From NCBI RefSeq assembly GCF_021245805.1, contig NZ_JAJJNF010000007.1, forward strand, positions 156,766 through 220,765: 64,000 nt of DNA. The letters are read 5' to 3'. The stretch comes from Mangrovimonas futianensis (GTDB lineage Bacteria; Bacteroidota; Bacteroidia; Flavobacteriales; Flavobacteriaceae). Every line of letters starts with the position of its first letter. Within the stretch, counting starts at the first letter, position 1. Of this stretch, positions 1 through 9,463 are shown one piece after another. The notes under the pieces were generated by a model. That model worked only from the letters and a program-made list of their open reading frames with translations. It did not search any database and was not told where the DNA came from. The position numbers and the translations under genes were made by a program.

Positions 1-71
1 TCCTTCACAAAAAAATCACGCAATTGCTCTTTAGTCAGCGCCCTAATATCCTTTTTACTATCCTTCATCAT
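1..71 (-). CDS. rlmN: 23S rRNA/tRNA adenine-C2 methyltransferase RlmN, N-terminal fragment
   Basis: Only the first 23 codons lie in the window; the gene runs off the left edge. The translated start contains KKDIRALTKEQLRDFF, which matches the N-terminal helix of Bacteroidota RlmN, the radical-SAM enzyme that methylates A2503 of 23S rRNA. Two adjacent ATG codons (71 and 68) could start it; the first is used here. The catalytic CxxxCxxC motif lies outside the window, so the call rests on the N-terminus and on the neighbouring RNA-modification gene queA. What is seen is the short N-terminal match; the enzyme activity is inferred from the family. Confidence 0.72.
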   Translation of the reverse strand, partial: MMKDSKKDIRALTKEQLRDFFVK

Positions 72-99
72 ATCAAAGATAATTGAATTACAAACAAAA

Positions 100-123
100 C
101 AAGCCTTGTAAAAACAAGGCTTG
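100..123 (-). terminator. Intrinsic terminator after queA
   Basis: A perfect 9-bp inverted repeat, CAAGCCTTG at 100-108 and CAAGGCTTG at 115-123, encloses a 6-base A-rich loop. Read on the minus strand it follows the queA stop codon and is followed by TTTTGTTTG, a moderate U tract. It separates queA from rlmN. Confidence 0.75.
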
Positions 124-145
124 AATTATTTTTGAAATTTATTTT

Positions 146-1195
146 CTACAAAATCAACATGGCATCACCATAGCTGTAAAATTTGTATTTTTCTTTTACA
201 GCTTCTTCATAAGCCTTTTTCATGAAATCGTGACCTGCAAAAGCAGAAACCATCATTAATAAAGTGGATTTTGGGGTATGGAAATTTGTTACCATACAAT
301 TTGCAATACTGAAATCATAAGGAGGGAAAATAAATTTATTGGTCCACCCCTCAAATTCATTTAATGTTCCACTTGAAGACACAGAACTTTCCACAGCACG
401 CATTACAGTTGTACCAACAGCACATACACGTCTTTTTTCTGCAATTCCTTTATTTACGGTTTCAACAGCAGCTTTTTCAATTAAAATCTCTTCACTATCC
501 ATTTTGTGCTTAGACAGATCTTCAACCTCAACAGGGTTAAATGTCCCAAGACCAACATGCAAAGTAATTTCGGCCAAATTCACTCCTTTAATCTCCAAAC
601 GTTTTAGCAAATGCTTTGAAAAGTGCAACCCCGCAGTTGGTGCAGCTACCGCTCCTTCCCTTTTAGCATAAATAGTTTGGTATCTATCTTCATCCTCTGG
701 CTCTACCTCCCTTTTGATATATTTTGGAAGTGGTGTTTCCCCCAATTCTCTTAACTTGGTTCTGAAATCTCTGTAAGACCCATCATAAAGAAAACGAAGC
801 GTTCTACCTCTAGAAGTTGTATTATCTATAACTTCAGCTACCAACGTCTCATCATCACCAAAGTATAACTTATTACCGATACGGATTTTTCTAGCTGGGT
901 CAACCAAAACATCCCACAGTCTTTGCTCCTCGTTAAGCTCTCTCAATAAAAACACTTCAATTCTGGCTCCCGTTTTTTCCTTATTACCATATAATCTGGC
1001 AGGAAAAACCTTGGTGTTGTTAAGAATCATCACATCATTTTCATCAAAATAATCGATTAAATCCTTAAAGTATTTATGTTCAATAGTTTGAGTTTTTCTA
1101 TCCAATACCATTAAACGTGCCTCATCCCTATTTTCTGAAGGATACTCAGCCAATAATTCACTGGGTAGATTGAAGTTAAAATGTGATAATTTCAT
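146..1195 (-). CDS. queA: S-adenosylmethionine:tRNA ribosyltransferase-isomerase QueA
   Basis: Transfers and isomerises the ribosyl part of SAM onto 7-aminomethyl-7-deazaguanine in tRNA, giving epoxyqueuosine at the wobble position of GUN anticodons; cytoplasmic. The 349-residue product is full length for the family. It shows VFPARLYG (about residue 64), APTAGLHF (about 185), HVGLGTF (about 213) and the C-terminal SYGDAMLIL, all characteristic of QueA. It starts at an ATG with a 100-bp gap to aroA and ends before a terminator. Nothing in it looks broken. The neighbouring partial rlmN is another RNA-modification gene, but the terminator between them suggests separate transcripts. Confidence 0.97.
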   Translation of the reverse strand: MKLSHFNFNLPSELLAEYPSENRDEARLMVLDRKTQTIEHKYFKDLIDYFDENDVMILNNTKVFPARLYGNKEKTGARIEVFLLRELNEEQRLWDVLVDPARKIRIGNKLYFGDDETLVAEVIDNTTSRGRTLRFLYDGSYRDFRTKLRELGETPLPKYIKREVEPEDEDRYQTIYAKREGAVAAPTAGLHFSKHLLKRLEIKGVNLAEITLHVGLGTFNPVEVEDLSKHKMDSEEILIEKAAVETVNKGIAEKRRVCAVGTTVMRAVESSVSSSGTLNEFEGWTNKFIFPPYDFSIANCMVTNFHTPKSTLLMMVSAFAGHDFMKKAYEEAVKEKYKFYSYGDAMLIL

Positions 1196-1295
1196 CTGTT
1201 TGTTTTAAAATTTAAATTAAGCTTAAGCTTTATCTTACGTAAAGGGTGCAAATATACAATCTCAAACAAGGGGTTGTCAAGTATTTGACCAATTA

Positions 1296-2516
1296 TTATT
1301 TGGAAAGGGCAATACCAATGATCTCAAGATCATCCCAAAAGGCTTTATAAGACTTGGTTACCACCATGGCATCCTTAATCTTCAAAGTTGTTTTTAATGC
1401 CAAAGGAGCAAATGCCATAGCCATTCTATGGTCATGATAGGTCTCTATTTCTATATTTGAATTTAAGGAAGTAGAGCTTTCCAAATGCAAGCTTTTATCT
1501 GTAACCGAAACAATACCTCCCAATTTTTTAATCTCGGCCTTTAAAGCTTCTAGCCTATCAGTTTCCTTTATTTTTAAAGTATGTAACCCTACCAAATCAC
1601 ACTTAATTCCCAAGCCCAAGCAGGTTACGGCAATAGTCTGTGCGATATCGGGACAGGTAACCAAATCAAAATGCTTTTCATCTAAATTGATTTCAACTTT
1701 TTCAAGAACAATGGAATCTTCTAGAAAGGTAGTTTGCACGCCGAATTCCTTATAGATATTAGCTAAGATAGAATCTCCTTGAAGACTGCTCTCTTTATAA
1801 CTGCTCAATGTAATTTGCGTGCCAATGTCACTTAAAGCAACAAAACTGTAAAAATAGGATGCCGAAGACCAATCGGATTCCACCGTAATCGTTTTTGGGG
1901 TCATCTGACCCTTTGGATACACTTTAATAGTTTGATTTTCAAAATGACCCTTAACCCCAATTTGATGAAGCAGTTGAAGGGTCATTTTTATATACGGTAT
2001 AGAGGTAATCTGACCTTGCAAAGTAATTTCTAAACCTTGATCCAAACTTGGAGCCACCAACATCAGAGCCGAAATATACTGGCTACTCACATTAGCTGGC
2101 AGTGATATTTTAGATTTGATTAAATGAGATCCTATAATTTTCAAGGGAGGGCAACCTTCATTTTCCAAATAATCAATTTGAGCCCCTAAATCACGAAGTG
2201 CATCCACTAATATTTGGATGGGTCGCTCCTTCATGCGCTCTGACCCAGTTAAGGTAATGGTTCTTCCTTCCTGACTTGCAAAATAAGCGGTCAAAAACCG
2301 CATCGCTGTCCCTGCATGATGGATATCTATCACATCAGATTCACTGTTAAGAGCCTTTTGCATCACTTCCGAATCATCAGAATCTGAAAGATTTGTAATA
2401 CTTAATGCTGGATAAATGGCCTTAAGCAATAGAAGCCTATTAGACTCACTCTTAGATCCGCTGATCGTGATATTTGATGCTTCCTTAAGTTGGGATGGAT
2501 TGAGGGTGATTGTCAT
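1296..2516 (-). CDS. aroA: 3-phosphoshikimate 1-carboxyvinyltransferase (EPSP synthase)
   Basis: Condenses shikimate-3-phosphate with phosphoenolpyruvate, the sixth step of the shikimate pathway; cytoplasmic. Visible motifs are SGSKSESNRLLLL near the N-terminus, AGTAMRF (family usually GTAMRPL), the SSQYISALML helix, KETDRLEALKAEIKKLGG and DHRMAMAFAPLAL. Length is about 406 residues from the ATG at 2516. An upstream in-frame ATG at 2555 would add 13 residues that are not family-like, so the later start was chosen. It follows the MazG-like gene by about 45 bp and may be cotranscribed with it. It is separated from the other aromatic genes at 8378-12317. Confidence 0.95.
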   Translation of the reverse strand: MTITLNPSQLKEASNITISGSKSESNRLLLLKAIYPALSITNLSDSDDSEVMQKALNSESDVIDIHHAGTAMRFLTAYFASQEGRTITLTGSERMKERPIQILVDALRDLGAQIDYLENEGCPPLKIIGSHLIKSKISLPANVSSQYISALMLVAPSLDQGLEITLQGQITSIPYIKMTLQLLHQIGVKGHFENQTIKVYPKGQMTPKTITVESDWSSASYFYSFVALSDIGTQITLSSYKESSLQGDSILANIYKEFGVQTTFLEDSIVLEKVEINLDEKHFDLVTCPDIAQTIAVTCLGLGIKCDLVGLHTLKIKETDRLEALKAEIKKLGGIVSVTDKSLHLESSTSLNSNIEIETYHDHRMAMAFAPLALKTTLKIKDAMVVTKSYKAFWDDLEIIGIALSK

Positions 2517-2561
2517 TATTTGAATATTAGCCTTAAAGATATTGAGGTAAAACAAGAAAAA

Positions 2562-2888
2562 CTATTTCAATTTCTCATTATTATGATGTCTATCGTGATC
2601 TCGTTTGGTTTTCTTATCCATCTTTTTATCAAATGCTGCTTGCAGGTCAATTCCCGTTTGGTTGGCCAAACATAAAACAACAAAGACCACATCGGCTAAT
2701 TCCTCCCCCAAATCCTTCTCCTTATCACTCTCCTTTTCACTCTGCTCCCCATAACGTCGCGCTATAATTCTAGCAACCTCACCTACCTCTTCTGTAAGTT
2801 GCGCCATGTTTGTCAACTCATTGAAATAACGAACACCGTGTTCTTTAATCCAATCATCAACCTCTTTTTGTGCATGTTTGATATCCAT
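2562..2888 (-). CDS. MazG-like nucleotide pyrophosphohydrolase
   Basis: About 108 residues with the all-alpha NTP-PPase (MazG) pattern: LTEEVGEVARII in one helix and EELADVVFVVLCLA in the next supply the EExxE and ExxD acidic residues that bind Mg2+. The family hydrolyses non-canonical or surplus nucleoside triphosphates to monophosphates. The longer frame begins at 2918, inside the upstream gene; MDIKHAQKEVDDWI at 2888 is the more family-like start and just overlaps the stop of the upstream DUF3857 gene. The C-terminus is a charged Lys/His-rich tail. The substrate cannot be told from sequence. Confidence 0.85.
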   Translation of the reverse strand: MDIKHAQKEVDDWIKEHGVRYFNELTNMAQLTEEVGEVARIIARRYGEQSEKESDKEKDLGEELADVVFVVLCLANQTGIDLQAAFDKKMDKKTKRDHDRHHNNEKLK

Positions 2889-2889
2889 G

Positions 2890-4920
2890 TTATACTTTTT
2901 TGAGAACAACTTTTTCATTTTCCTTATCTACCATTTCTTGAAAAAAGGTCTTGATAGATTTATAATAATTAGCAGGAATCAAGGATGAATTAATATCTGA
3001 CTCCATCATTAATTGAACAGATGAATTAGCTCCTTCTGTAATTTTAAACTTAAAGGTACCTAAATTATCTGGAAGCGAAAAAGCCACTGGTTCTGGGATA
3101 CTCTCAACTTCATAACCTTCAGGAATTACCACATTAATCATATATTTACTTCCTGATGGGTAACCAAAGTCAATAGGAAATTCCCTTTTTTCTAATTTAA
3201 AAGGATTCTCTAAATCTCGCATAAAAAACAAAGGAGAAAAATAAATTTTATCGCCTATTACTTCGGCCTGTGACTCCTTAGTAAAGGAATAGGTTTCCAT
3301 AACCGGCTTGCTAAAATCTAAATCATTTGCAACTTTAAATTCTTCTATTTCCATACCTCCGTAGGTATTCTCTTTAGACTGAATGAATGATTCCTGCTCT
3401 GCACCTATGTACTTCTCTCTATATTTAAGCGCATTGTGATTTGAAAATACCGTTCTAATAGAGCCATTAATAGATCCTTGTTCATCTAGAGTTACCATTG
3501 CTGAGACTGTATTTTTAGCTTTAATTGAAGGGTATAAATTTACAGTAGTTGAAGAACCATCATTTCTTATAACTCTCCCCTCCCAGTTTAAGGTTCTTGT
3601 TGGTAACACATTGGGCGTACTAAACTTGCTGGTGGCATCCAACAAAACAAATCCATTATCACTCTTCACACTGGCTATCACATAATTGTAACCGTCTATT
3701 GTTGGAAACAAAGGGATTCCGTTTGATCGTGTGCTTACTAATACAGGATAAGATTCCAAGCCCGCATAACGCATCATAGAAGTTAACATCAAATTAATTT
3801 CAGCCACATTTCCACTTCTTTCCTTGTAGGCTCTTTTCACTCCATTATCCGTAAATTTTCCATAATATCCATTCCAAGACATGTGATTTCTTACATACCC
3901 AAAAATCAAGGCAATTTTTTCCAAATCATTTGTGGCAGATGCCAAAAGTTGATCTATATCGTCATCATAATAACCAGACTTATTAAGCTCACTTCCAAAA
4001 GAATCATTTTTATAAATTGTTTTAACAACATCTTCCCAGGTGGTGGAATAATTTGTAACCGTCGATTGTGGAAATTGTGTATAAGACAATTCAAACTTCA
4101 CTGTAGATCGATAATTATCAATATTTCCAACGTAGGGCTCATCTCTTAAAGCTGGAATATCCTTTAAGTTAAAACTATATTTATTTGTTCTAAAGTCCAC
4201 ATCACTTCTGCTAGTGGTACCCGTTCCCGAATAAGCTCCATAAGAATTACCATACTGAGCCTTTGATGCGAAGGTGATTTTCTCATTCCCGGTTTCCAAA
4301 TTAGGGGAGATTGGCAAATAGCCTCTAGCGTTAATTTTATAATTGAAATATTCTGGGGATTTGAAACTGGCTTCCAAATTCATAATTGGTATATCCGTCT
4401 GTAGAACAAAGTCATCAACGTTACTCAAGAATGGAGACTCCACACGATATTTTATATCTATTACAGAACCTACAGAAATATTTGGCATGGTTATTTTTAC
4501 ATGATCTCTATATTTAGAAACTTCCTCTTCAAAAATACCATCATTCTTTAATTTGATTTCTTCCAACTTTCCACCAACCAAATTATAGGTGTAAGCTTTT
4601 AAACCACTATAAGATTCACTATCACTTCTTGAATCACTTTTATAAAGACTTATTATTTGAGTGGCGTGATCAAAGCCATCTGCATCGTAAATTTTTATAC
4701 GCTCAAATATTTCAGTAATTAAATGAAAGCCCTTATTCTCAGTGTAATTAATATAGGACCTCCTAGATTTGTACAAATAAGCTGCATTGGCACTAGAATC
4801 TATGGGACATTTTTTTTGGCTCACTTCTTCTTTGCTCACCTTTCCAAATCGAAAATCTTGAGCAAAAGCTGAACAAGTAATTAGTAAAAAAAATAGGAGT
4901 AGGTTAGTTGTGTTTTTCAT
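2890..4920 (-). CDS. DUF3857/transglutaminase-like envelope protein, apparently catalytically dead
   Basis: 676 residues beginning with a signal peptide (hydrophobic LLLFFLLITCSAFAQ, likely cleaved after Ala20), so exported. Residues about 60-230 match the DUF3857 beta-rich domain and about 320-440 the transglutaminase-core fold. The usual catalytic Cys (GDCKG in the neighbour) is replaced in ERSGNVAEINL, with Asn371 in its place, and the His of the neighbour's NHMIL is Tyr413 in NYVIA; the third acidic position (Asp428) remains. It is therefore probably a non-enzymatic paralogue of the next gene, 3 bp upstream in the same direction. Family members are common in Bacteroidota and have no firmly known role. 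Confidence 0.88.
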   Translation of the reverse strand: MKNTTNLLLFFLLITCSAFAQDFRFGKVSKEEVSQKKCPIDSSANAAYLYKSRRSYINYTENKGFHLITEIFERIKIYDADGFDHATQIISLYKSDSRSDSESYSGLKAYTYNLVGGKLEEIKLKNDGIFEEEVSKYRDHVKITMPNISVGSVIDIKYRVESPFLSNVDDFVLQTDIPIMNLEASFKSPEYFNYKINARGYLPISPNLETGNEKITFASKAQYGNSYGAYSGTGTTSRSDVDFRTNKYSFNLKDIPALRDEPYVGNIDNYRSTVKFELSYTQFPQSTVTNYSTTWEDVVKTIYKNDSFGSELNKSGYYDDDIDQLLASATNDLEKIALIFGYVRNHMSWNGYYGKFTDNGVKRAYKERSGNVAEINLMLTSMMRYAGLESYPVLVSTRSNGIPLFPTIDGYNYVIASVKSDNGFVLLDATSKFSTPNVLPTRTLNWEGRVIRNDGSSTTVNLYPSIKAKNTVSAMVTLDEQGSINGSIRTVFSNHNALKYREKYIGAEQESFIQSKENTYGGMEIEEFKVANDLDFSKPVMETYSFTKESQAEVIGDKIYFSPLFFMRDLENPFKLEKREFPIDFGYPSGSKYMINVVIPEGYEVESIPEPVAFSLPDNLGTFKFKITEGANSSVQLMMESDINSSLIPANYYKSIKTFFQEMVDKENEKVVLKKV

Positions 4921-4923
4921 TTT

Positions 4924-6831
4924 TTAGGATTTATTTTTTAAGATGATTTTTGCATTGTCTTGTTTGGAAACTTCAACCAAAAAATCTCTGAATTCTTGAT
5001 ATTCTTCTTTTGTATAAGCCCCCTTATTTAGCTTGAAAGTTCTACGATATAAAATATTTCCCTCATCATTCTCAGATACGGAAATTCGATACCATCCATA
5101 TTTTGACTTTAACTCAAAATCGTTAAATAGTCCCTCTACGACTAAATCATCTCCTAAATGAATTTCTGTTTCATCTTCATCCACAAATCCTCTTTCTACT
5201 TCAAAAGGCAGGTTTCTTTCCTTATATTTTGGTGGCACATTGGAATACCTATTAAAAAGGTTAGGATTAATTAAAATATCCTTTCCTGCTTGCATTCCAT
5301 AGTTACTTAAACTCAAATCAATTTGTTCTAAAAACATAATAGAATCCTTATCATTCTCAAATTGTGTTTTATCAATTCTCAAACTATTCAAATAACTCCA
5401 ATATCTCTTTTTGTAATACAGTTCTTGATCTCTTTTTGTTGAAGTCTCAAGAAAATAATGCTCCCCATACTGAGAGCCAAATGATCTAATTAATACGTTG
5501 GCATGAACGGTTCCATCATTTGATAAGTCTACTTTTGATTTTGTAGTTTGTAAATTATCTTCATCCAGATATTTCCGGGTGTGTACAATTTTGCCCCCTT
5601 CTGGTGTTACTACAAGGGCATCTCTATCATCTGTGAAATTAGCATTATAACCAAACGGAGCTGTTTGACTAGTACATTCTAACCAAATGTAATCATCCTC
5701 ATGTGGGATAGTAAGAATCATATGGTTCCCTTGCACTGCTGAAAATTCTGAATCAAAATTCTGAAGTTCATCACTTCCGTATATCAATGTGTGATAAGAA
5801 GTAACACCTACCTCATTTAACAAAGCCTTGGTATAGTTGGTCAAACCTTTACAATCCCCATAACCCAGTCTATCTACATCTTCCGCATACATGGGCTTCC
5901 AACCTCCAATACCCACTTGAACACTTATATATCGCGTTTTCTTTTGAACATACTCATAAACAATTTTAGCCTTTTCCAACTCGGTGGAAGCAGTCTCTGT
6001 AAGCGACTTAATTTCAGCTTTTACAGTTTCGGGCAAAACTTGTGTATCAAAAAGCAGCTTATCATTGTACCATTGGCCAAATGTTTTCCAGTCATAATTA
6101 ACGCCTCTCACTCCTTCCATATCAAAATCAATCAAAGCTGCTTTTAATCTTGGGGCGTAAACATAAAAATTAGGAGAATATGCCTCTGGCTTTAAAGCTT
6201 GCAGATGGGATGCCTTAAAGTGAAAGTTAGATAATTTTTCAATACCAAATGGCTCAAAATTAGTTGTCTTAACTTTAAGTTCGACCCCCGAACTATTCTG
6301 AATTTTATACTCAGCTTCTTCAGTACTCACATAAAACCCTTCTAAGGGTCTCCAACCTGGCAAAAAGGCTGTCGAACGGTATTCAACAACCGATTCAATT
6401 TTTACTGTGTACGGATAAGCAATAGGGGTATATCTCAAATACTTAACTCTATTGTCGGCATATAATGTACCATTACTTACGGCACTTTGATCTTCAAAAT
6501 CCTTCTTTTTGAATTTATTGATTTCCTTTCCAAGACTGTTATAAATTCGAACTTCCAAGCTTTTAATATTGGTGTTTTCATCATAGAAAAAAACCGCCCC
6601 AATATCGTCATCTCCCTTTTTATTTAAAACCGTGACGATTCGAGTGTTTGTATGGACAAATCGATTGTAAGAAGTAATATCAATCAAAATATCATCCTGT
6701 CTAACAACCGCATTGGCACTTTCTGTTAGTTCTTTAGGTAATGTTAAGGATGTAAATTTTGATTGGTCTTGAGATTGAGAATAAAAGGGTAATACCAGTA
6801 ATAAAACCAGTTGAAATAAATTTGGGCGCAT
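4924..6831 (-). CDS. DUF3857/transglutaminase-like envelope protein with intact catalytic triad
   Basis: 635 residues with a short signal peptide (LFQLVLLLVLPFYSQSQ). An N-terminal DUF3857 domain (about 50-240) is followed by a transglutaminase-like core (about 275-400). The candidate catalytic residues are Cys327 in GYGDCKGL, His370 in GNHMIL and Glu385 in LECTSQ. It is a tandem paralogue of the following gene, and the pair is probably transcribed together. Members of this family sit in the periplasm or outer membrane of Bacteroidota; protease- or amidase-like chemistry is inferred from the fold, and no substrate is known. Confidence 0.88.
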   Translation of the reverse strand: MRPNLFQLVLLLVLPFYSQSQDQSKFTSLTLPKELTESANAVVRQDDILIDITSYNRFVHTNTRIVTVLNKKGDDDIGAVFFYDENTNIKSLEVRIYNSLGKEINKFKKKDFEDQSAVSNGTLYADNRVKYLRYTPIAYPYTVKIESVVEYRSTAFLPGWRPLEGFYVSTEEAEYKIQNSSGVELKVKTTNFEPFGIEKLSNFHFKASHLQALKPEAYSPNFYVYAPRLKAALIDFDMEGVRGVNYDWKTFGQWYNDKLLFDTQVLPETVKAEIKSLTETASTELEKAKIVYEYVQKKTRYISVQVGIGGWKPMYAEDVDRLGYGDCKGLTNYTKALLNEVGVTSYHTLIYGSDELQNFDSEFSAVQGNHMILTIPHEDDYIWLECTSQTAPFGYNANFTDDRDALVVTPEGGKIVHTRKYLDEDNLQTTKSKVDLSNDGTVHANVLIRSFGSQYGEHYFLETSTKRDQELYYKKRYWSYLNSLRIDKTQFENDKDSIMFLEQIDLSLSNYGMQAGKDILINPNLFNRYSNVPPKYKERNLPFEVERGFVDEDETEIHLGDDLVVEGLFNDFELKSKYGWYRISVSENDEGNILYRRTFKLNKGAYTKEEYQEFRDFLVEVSKQDNAKIILKNKS

Positions 6832-6878
6832 TCCTAAAATTTTTGGAATGTAAATTTATGAAATTTTTAAGATTTTTT

Positions 6879-7331
6879 TCACACTTTTTCCTTCGTATCT
6901 ATGATAATAGTCACAGGTCCATCATTAATTAAATCCACCTTCATATCGGCACCAAACTCACCTGTTTGAACAGAATCTCCTAATTCCTTCTCCAAAGAAT
7001 CTATAAATGAATGATATATCGGAATGGCAACAACTGGTTTGGCCGCATAGATATAACTTGGTCTGTTTCCTTTTTTTGTACTGGCGTGTAATGTAAATTG
7101 ACTAACAACTATGGCTTTCCCAGAAACATCCAAAATGGATTTGTTCATAACCCCTTCAGAATCCGGAAAAATTCGAAGATTTGCAATCTTTTTGGAAAGC
7201 CAGTTAATATCCTCCTGAGTATCATCTTCAACAATACCTAAAAGAATCATTAACCCAGTTTCTATTTGCGCTACTTTTTTATGATCAATAGTTACGCCGG
7301 CCTGAGATACTCTTTGAATAACTGCCTTCAT
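6879..7331 (-). CDS. dtd: D-aminoacyl-tRNA deacylase
   Basis: Removes D-amino acids (and glycine mischarged on tRNA-Ala) from tRNA; cytoplasmic homodimer. At 150 residues it has the normal length. Both signature loops are seen: SQFTLHAS (about residue 76) and NDGPVTIIID near the C-terminus, corresponding to the SQFTL and NxGPVT motifs of DTD. It lies 3 bp downstream of rsgA on the same strand, so the two are likely cotranscribed. Confidence 0.96.
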   Translation of the reverse strand: MKAVIQRVSQAGVTIDHKKVAQIETGLMILLGIVEDDTQEDINWLSKKIANLRIFPDSEGVMNKSILDVSGKAIVVSQFTLHASTKKGNRPSYIYAAKPVVAIPIYHSFIDSLEKELGDSVQTGEFGADMKVDLINDGPVTIIIDTKEKV

Positions 7332-7334
7332 GAA

Positions 7335-8285
7335 CTATTCTTGGTCATAATTATCGGTTCGGTAATGTTCCTCTTCTCCTTCTAAAATTTGAAGATAACT
7401 TCGATACCTTGAGAAAGCCAATTCATCTTTATCCAAGGCTTCCTTAACGGCACATTTGGGTTCATCTACATGAATGCAGTTGTTGAACTTACAGTATTGT
7501 TTTAATTCAAAAAACTCTGGGAAATAATCGCCAACTTCTTCCTTGTCCATATCGACCACTCCAAATCCTTTGATTCCTGGCGTGTCAATAATTTGTGCAT
7601 CAAAGCTTAAGTCAAACATTTCGGCAAAGGTAGTTGTGTGTTGCCCTTGGGAATGCTGCATTGAAATTTCCTGAGTCTTTAAATCTAAATTGGGTTCAAT
7701 GGCATTAATCAATGTGGATTTACCAACACCTGAATGACCTGCAAACATACTAACCTTCCCTTCCATCAAACCTTTTACTTGGTCAATATTCTTACCGGTC
7801 TTAGCTGAAATCCCAATACATTCATATCCAATCTGCCTATATAAATGAGCCAAATACTTAACTTCCATTAAGGTATTCTCATCATACACGTCAATTTTAT
7901 TGAAAAGTAAAATAGCCTTTATAGAATAAGCTTCCGCTGTGACCAAAAACCTATCAATAAAACTCGTGAAAGTTGGTGGATTATCAATGGTAACCAACAA
8001 AAATACCTGATCAACATTAGAAGCAATGATATGTGTTTGCTTCGATAGATTAACAGATTTTCTAACGATGTAATTTTTACGGTCATGAATGTGATGAATG
8101 ACACCAGTCGTTTCATCATTCTTCGTTTCCAATTCAAAATCAACTACATCACCTACAGCAATTGGGTTGGTACTTTTAATACCTTGAATACGGAATTTAC
8201 CTTTAATTCGGCATCGATATTCAACACCCAAATCAGTTTTGACCGTATACCAACTACCAGTAGATTTATAAACCGTTCCTGTCAT
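7335..8285 (-). CDS. rsgA: Ribosome small-subunit-dependent GTPase A
   Basis: A circularly permuted GTPase that helps late 30S maturation. The order of G motifs shows the permutation: NKID (G4, about residue 125), then GHSGVGKST (G1/Walker A, about 183), then DTPG (G3, about 236). An N-terminal OB-fold (residues 1-70) precedes them and a C-terminal zinc-binding segment (CKFNNCIH...C) follows. The 316-residue length is typical. It starts about 70 bp beyond the terminator of the aromatic operon, so it probably has its own promoter, and it leads into dtd. Confidence 0.96.
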   Translation of the reverse strand: MTGTVYKSTGSWYTVKTDLGVEYRCRIKGKFRIQGIKSTNPIAVGDVVDFELETKNDETTGVIHHIHDRKNYIVRKSVNLSKQTHIIASNVDQVFLLVTIDNPPTFTSFIDRFLVTAEAYSIKAILLFNKIDVYDENTLMEVKYLAHLYRQIGYECIGISAKTGKNIDQVKGLMEGKVSMFAGHSGVGKSTLINAIEPNLDLKTQEISMQHSQGQHTTTFAEMFDLSFDAQIIDTPGIKGFGVVDMDKEEVGDYFPEFFELKQYCKFNNCIHVDEPKCAVKEALDKDELAFSRYRSYLQILEGEEEHYRTDNYDQE

Positions 8286-8351
8286 GTGTCAAATTTAGGG
8301 CAAAATATGGATTTAACAGCCCTATTATCTTGTTTTAAGCCCTTAATTTAA

Positions 8352-8374
8352 ATGCCCCTAATAAGAAGGGGCAT
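8352..8374 (-). terminator. Intrinsic terminator of the pheA-tyrA operon
   Basis: ATGCCCCT at 8352-8359 pairs perfectly with AGGGGCAT at 8367-8374 around a 7-base loop. It lies 4 bases beyond the stop codon of the DAHP synthase gene and before rsgA. The downstream tract on the minus strand is T-rich (TTTAAATT) rather than a pure U run. Confidence 0.75.
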
Positions 8375-8377
8375 CTT

Positions 8378-9460
8378 TTATTTATTAATAACTTTTTCTT
8401 GATGGTTGATGGATTCTTGATGAATCGCTTTAAACATTTTCAAAATAAACTCCTCACTAAGTCCTTTATCTTCTCCTTCCAAAACCATTTTCCCTAAAAT
8501 TTCATTCCATCGCTTGGTTTGAAGCACCGCTACATTTTTTTTCTTTTTTAATTGGCCTATGCCATCAGAGACTTTCATTCGCCTTCCCAAAAGATCGATT
8601 AATTGATTGTCTAAAACATCTATTTGAGCCCTAAGGTTGTTCAATTGATTGGAGTATTCGGCTTCAGGATCTGTTTCCTTTCTCACCTTCAAATCTTTCA
8701 TAATCTGAACCAATGCTTTGGGCGTTACTTGTTGTGCGGCATCACTCCAAGCATTATCGGGATCATAATGGGTTTCTATCATCAACCCATCAAAATTAAG
8801 GTCTAAAGCTGTTTGGGATACATCAAAAATCATATCGCGTTTACCAGTGATATGAGATGGATCATTAATCAATGGTAAGTCGGGAAACTTGGTTTGCAAC
8901 TCAATCGCCAACTGCCACTCTGGGTTATTTCTATACTTCGTTTTTTCATAAGTTGAGAAACCTCTGTGAATGACACCCAGATTTTTGATATCAGACGCAT
9001 ACAACCGTTCAATGGCCCCAAGCCACAATGGCAAATCTGGATTCACTGGGTTTTTGACCAATACAATTTTATCGGTTCCCTTTAGCGCATCGGCAATATC
9101 CTGTACAATAAAAGGACTAACAGTTGAGCGAGCACCAATCCAAAGCAGATCAATATCATGCACTAAGGCTAATTCCACATGGTTTCTATTAGCCACTTCT
9201 GTAGCCGTTTTTAGCCCAGTCTCTTTTTTTACCTTTTGCAACCATTTTAAGCCAAGTGCACCTACTCCCTCAAAATTACCTGGTCTGGTTCTTGGCTTCC
9301 AAATACCTGCCCGATAGTAATTAACATCTGTATCTTTTAAATCATGTGCTATTTTCAATACTTGCTCTTCAGTCTCTGCGCTACATGGTCCAGCAATTAC
9401 CAATGGATGTGGTAATTCCATGGCGTCTAACCACCCTCTCAATTCTTTCTTGTTTTCCAT
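8378..9460 (-). CDS. Bifunctional 3-deoxy-7-phosphoheptulonate synthase / chorismate mutase (type II)
   Basis: Catalyses the first step of the shikimate pathway (PEP + erythrose-4-phosphate) and, by its C-terminal domain, chorismate to prephenate. Residues 1-265 form the DAHP/KDO8P synthase barrel, with AGPCSAET, RAGIWKPRTRPGNFEG and INDPSHITGKR. Residues about 275-355 are an AroQ-type chorismate mutase helix bundle (LRAQIDVLDNQLIDLLGRRM). This fusion is known in Bacteroidota. It is the last gene of the operon, 3 bp after tyrA. The chorismate mutase domain may serve as an allosteric sensor of prephenate, as in other such fusions; that is inference. Confidence 0.95.
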   Translation of the reverse strand: MENKKELRGWLDAMELPHPLVIAGPCSAETEEQVLKIAHDLKDTDVNYYRAGIWKPRTRPGNFEGVGALGLKWLQKVKKETGLKTATEVANRNHVELALVHDIDLLWIGARSTVSPFIVQDIADALKGTDKIVLVKNPVNPDLPLWLGAIERLYASDIKNLGVIHRGFSTYEKTKYRNNPEWQLAIELQTKFPDLPLINDPSHITGKRDMIFDVSQTALDLNFDGLMIETHYDPDNAWSDAAQQVTPKALVQIMKDLKVRKETDPEAEYSNQLNNLRAQIDVLDNQLIDLLGRRMKVSDGIGQLKKKKNVAVLQTKRWNEILGKMVLEGEDKGLSEEFILKMFKAIHQESINHQEKVINK

Positions 9461-9463
9461 AAT

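Noticed and set aside
339..671. Open frames antisense to queA and many similar frames across the window
   Set aside because: They lie wholly within well-supported genes on the other strand and show no family motifs; they are shadows.
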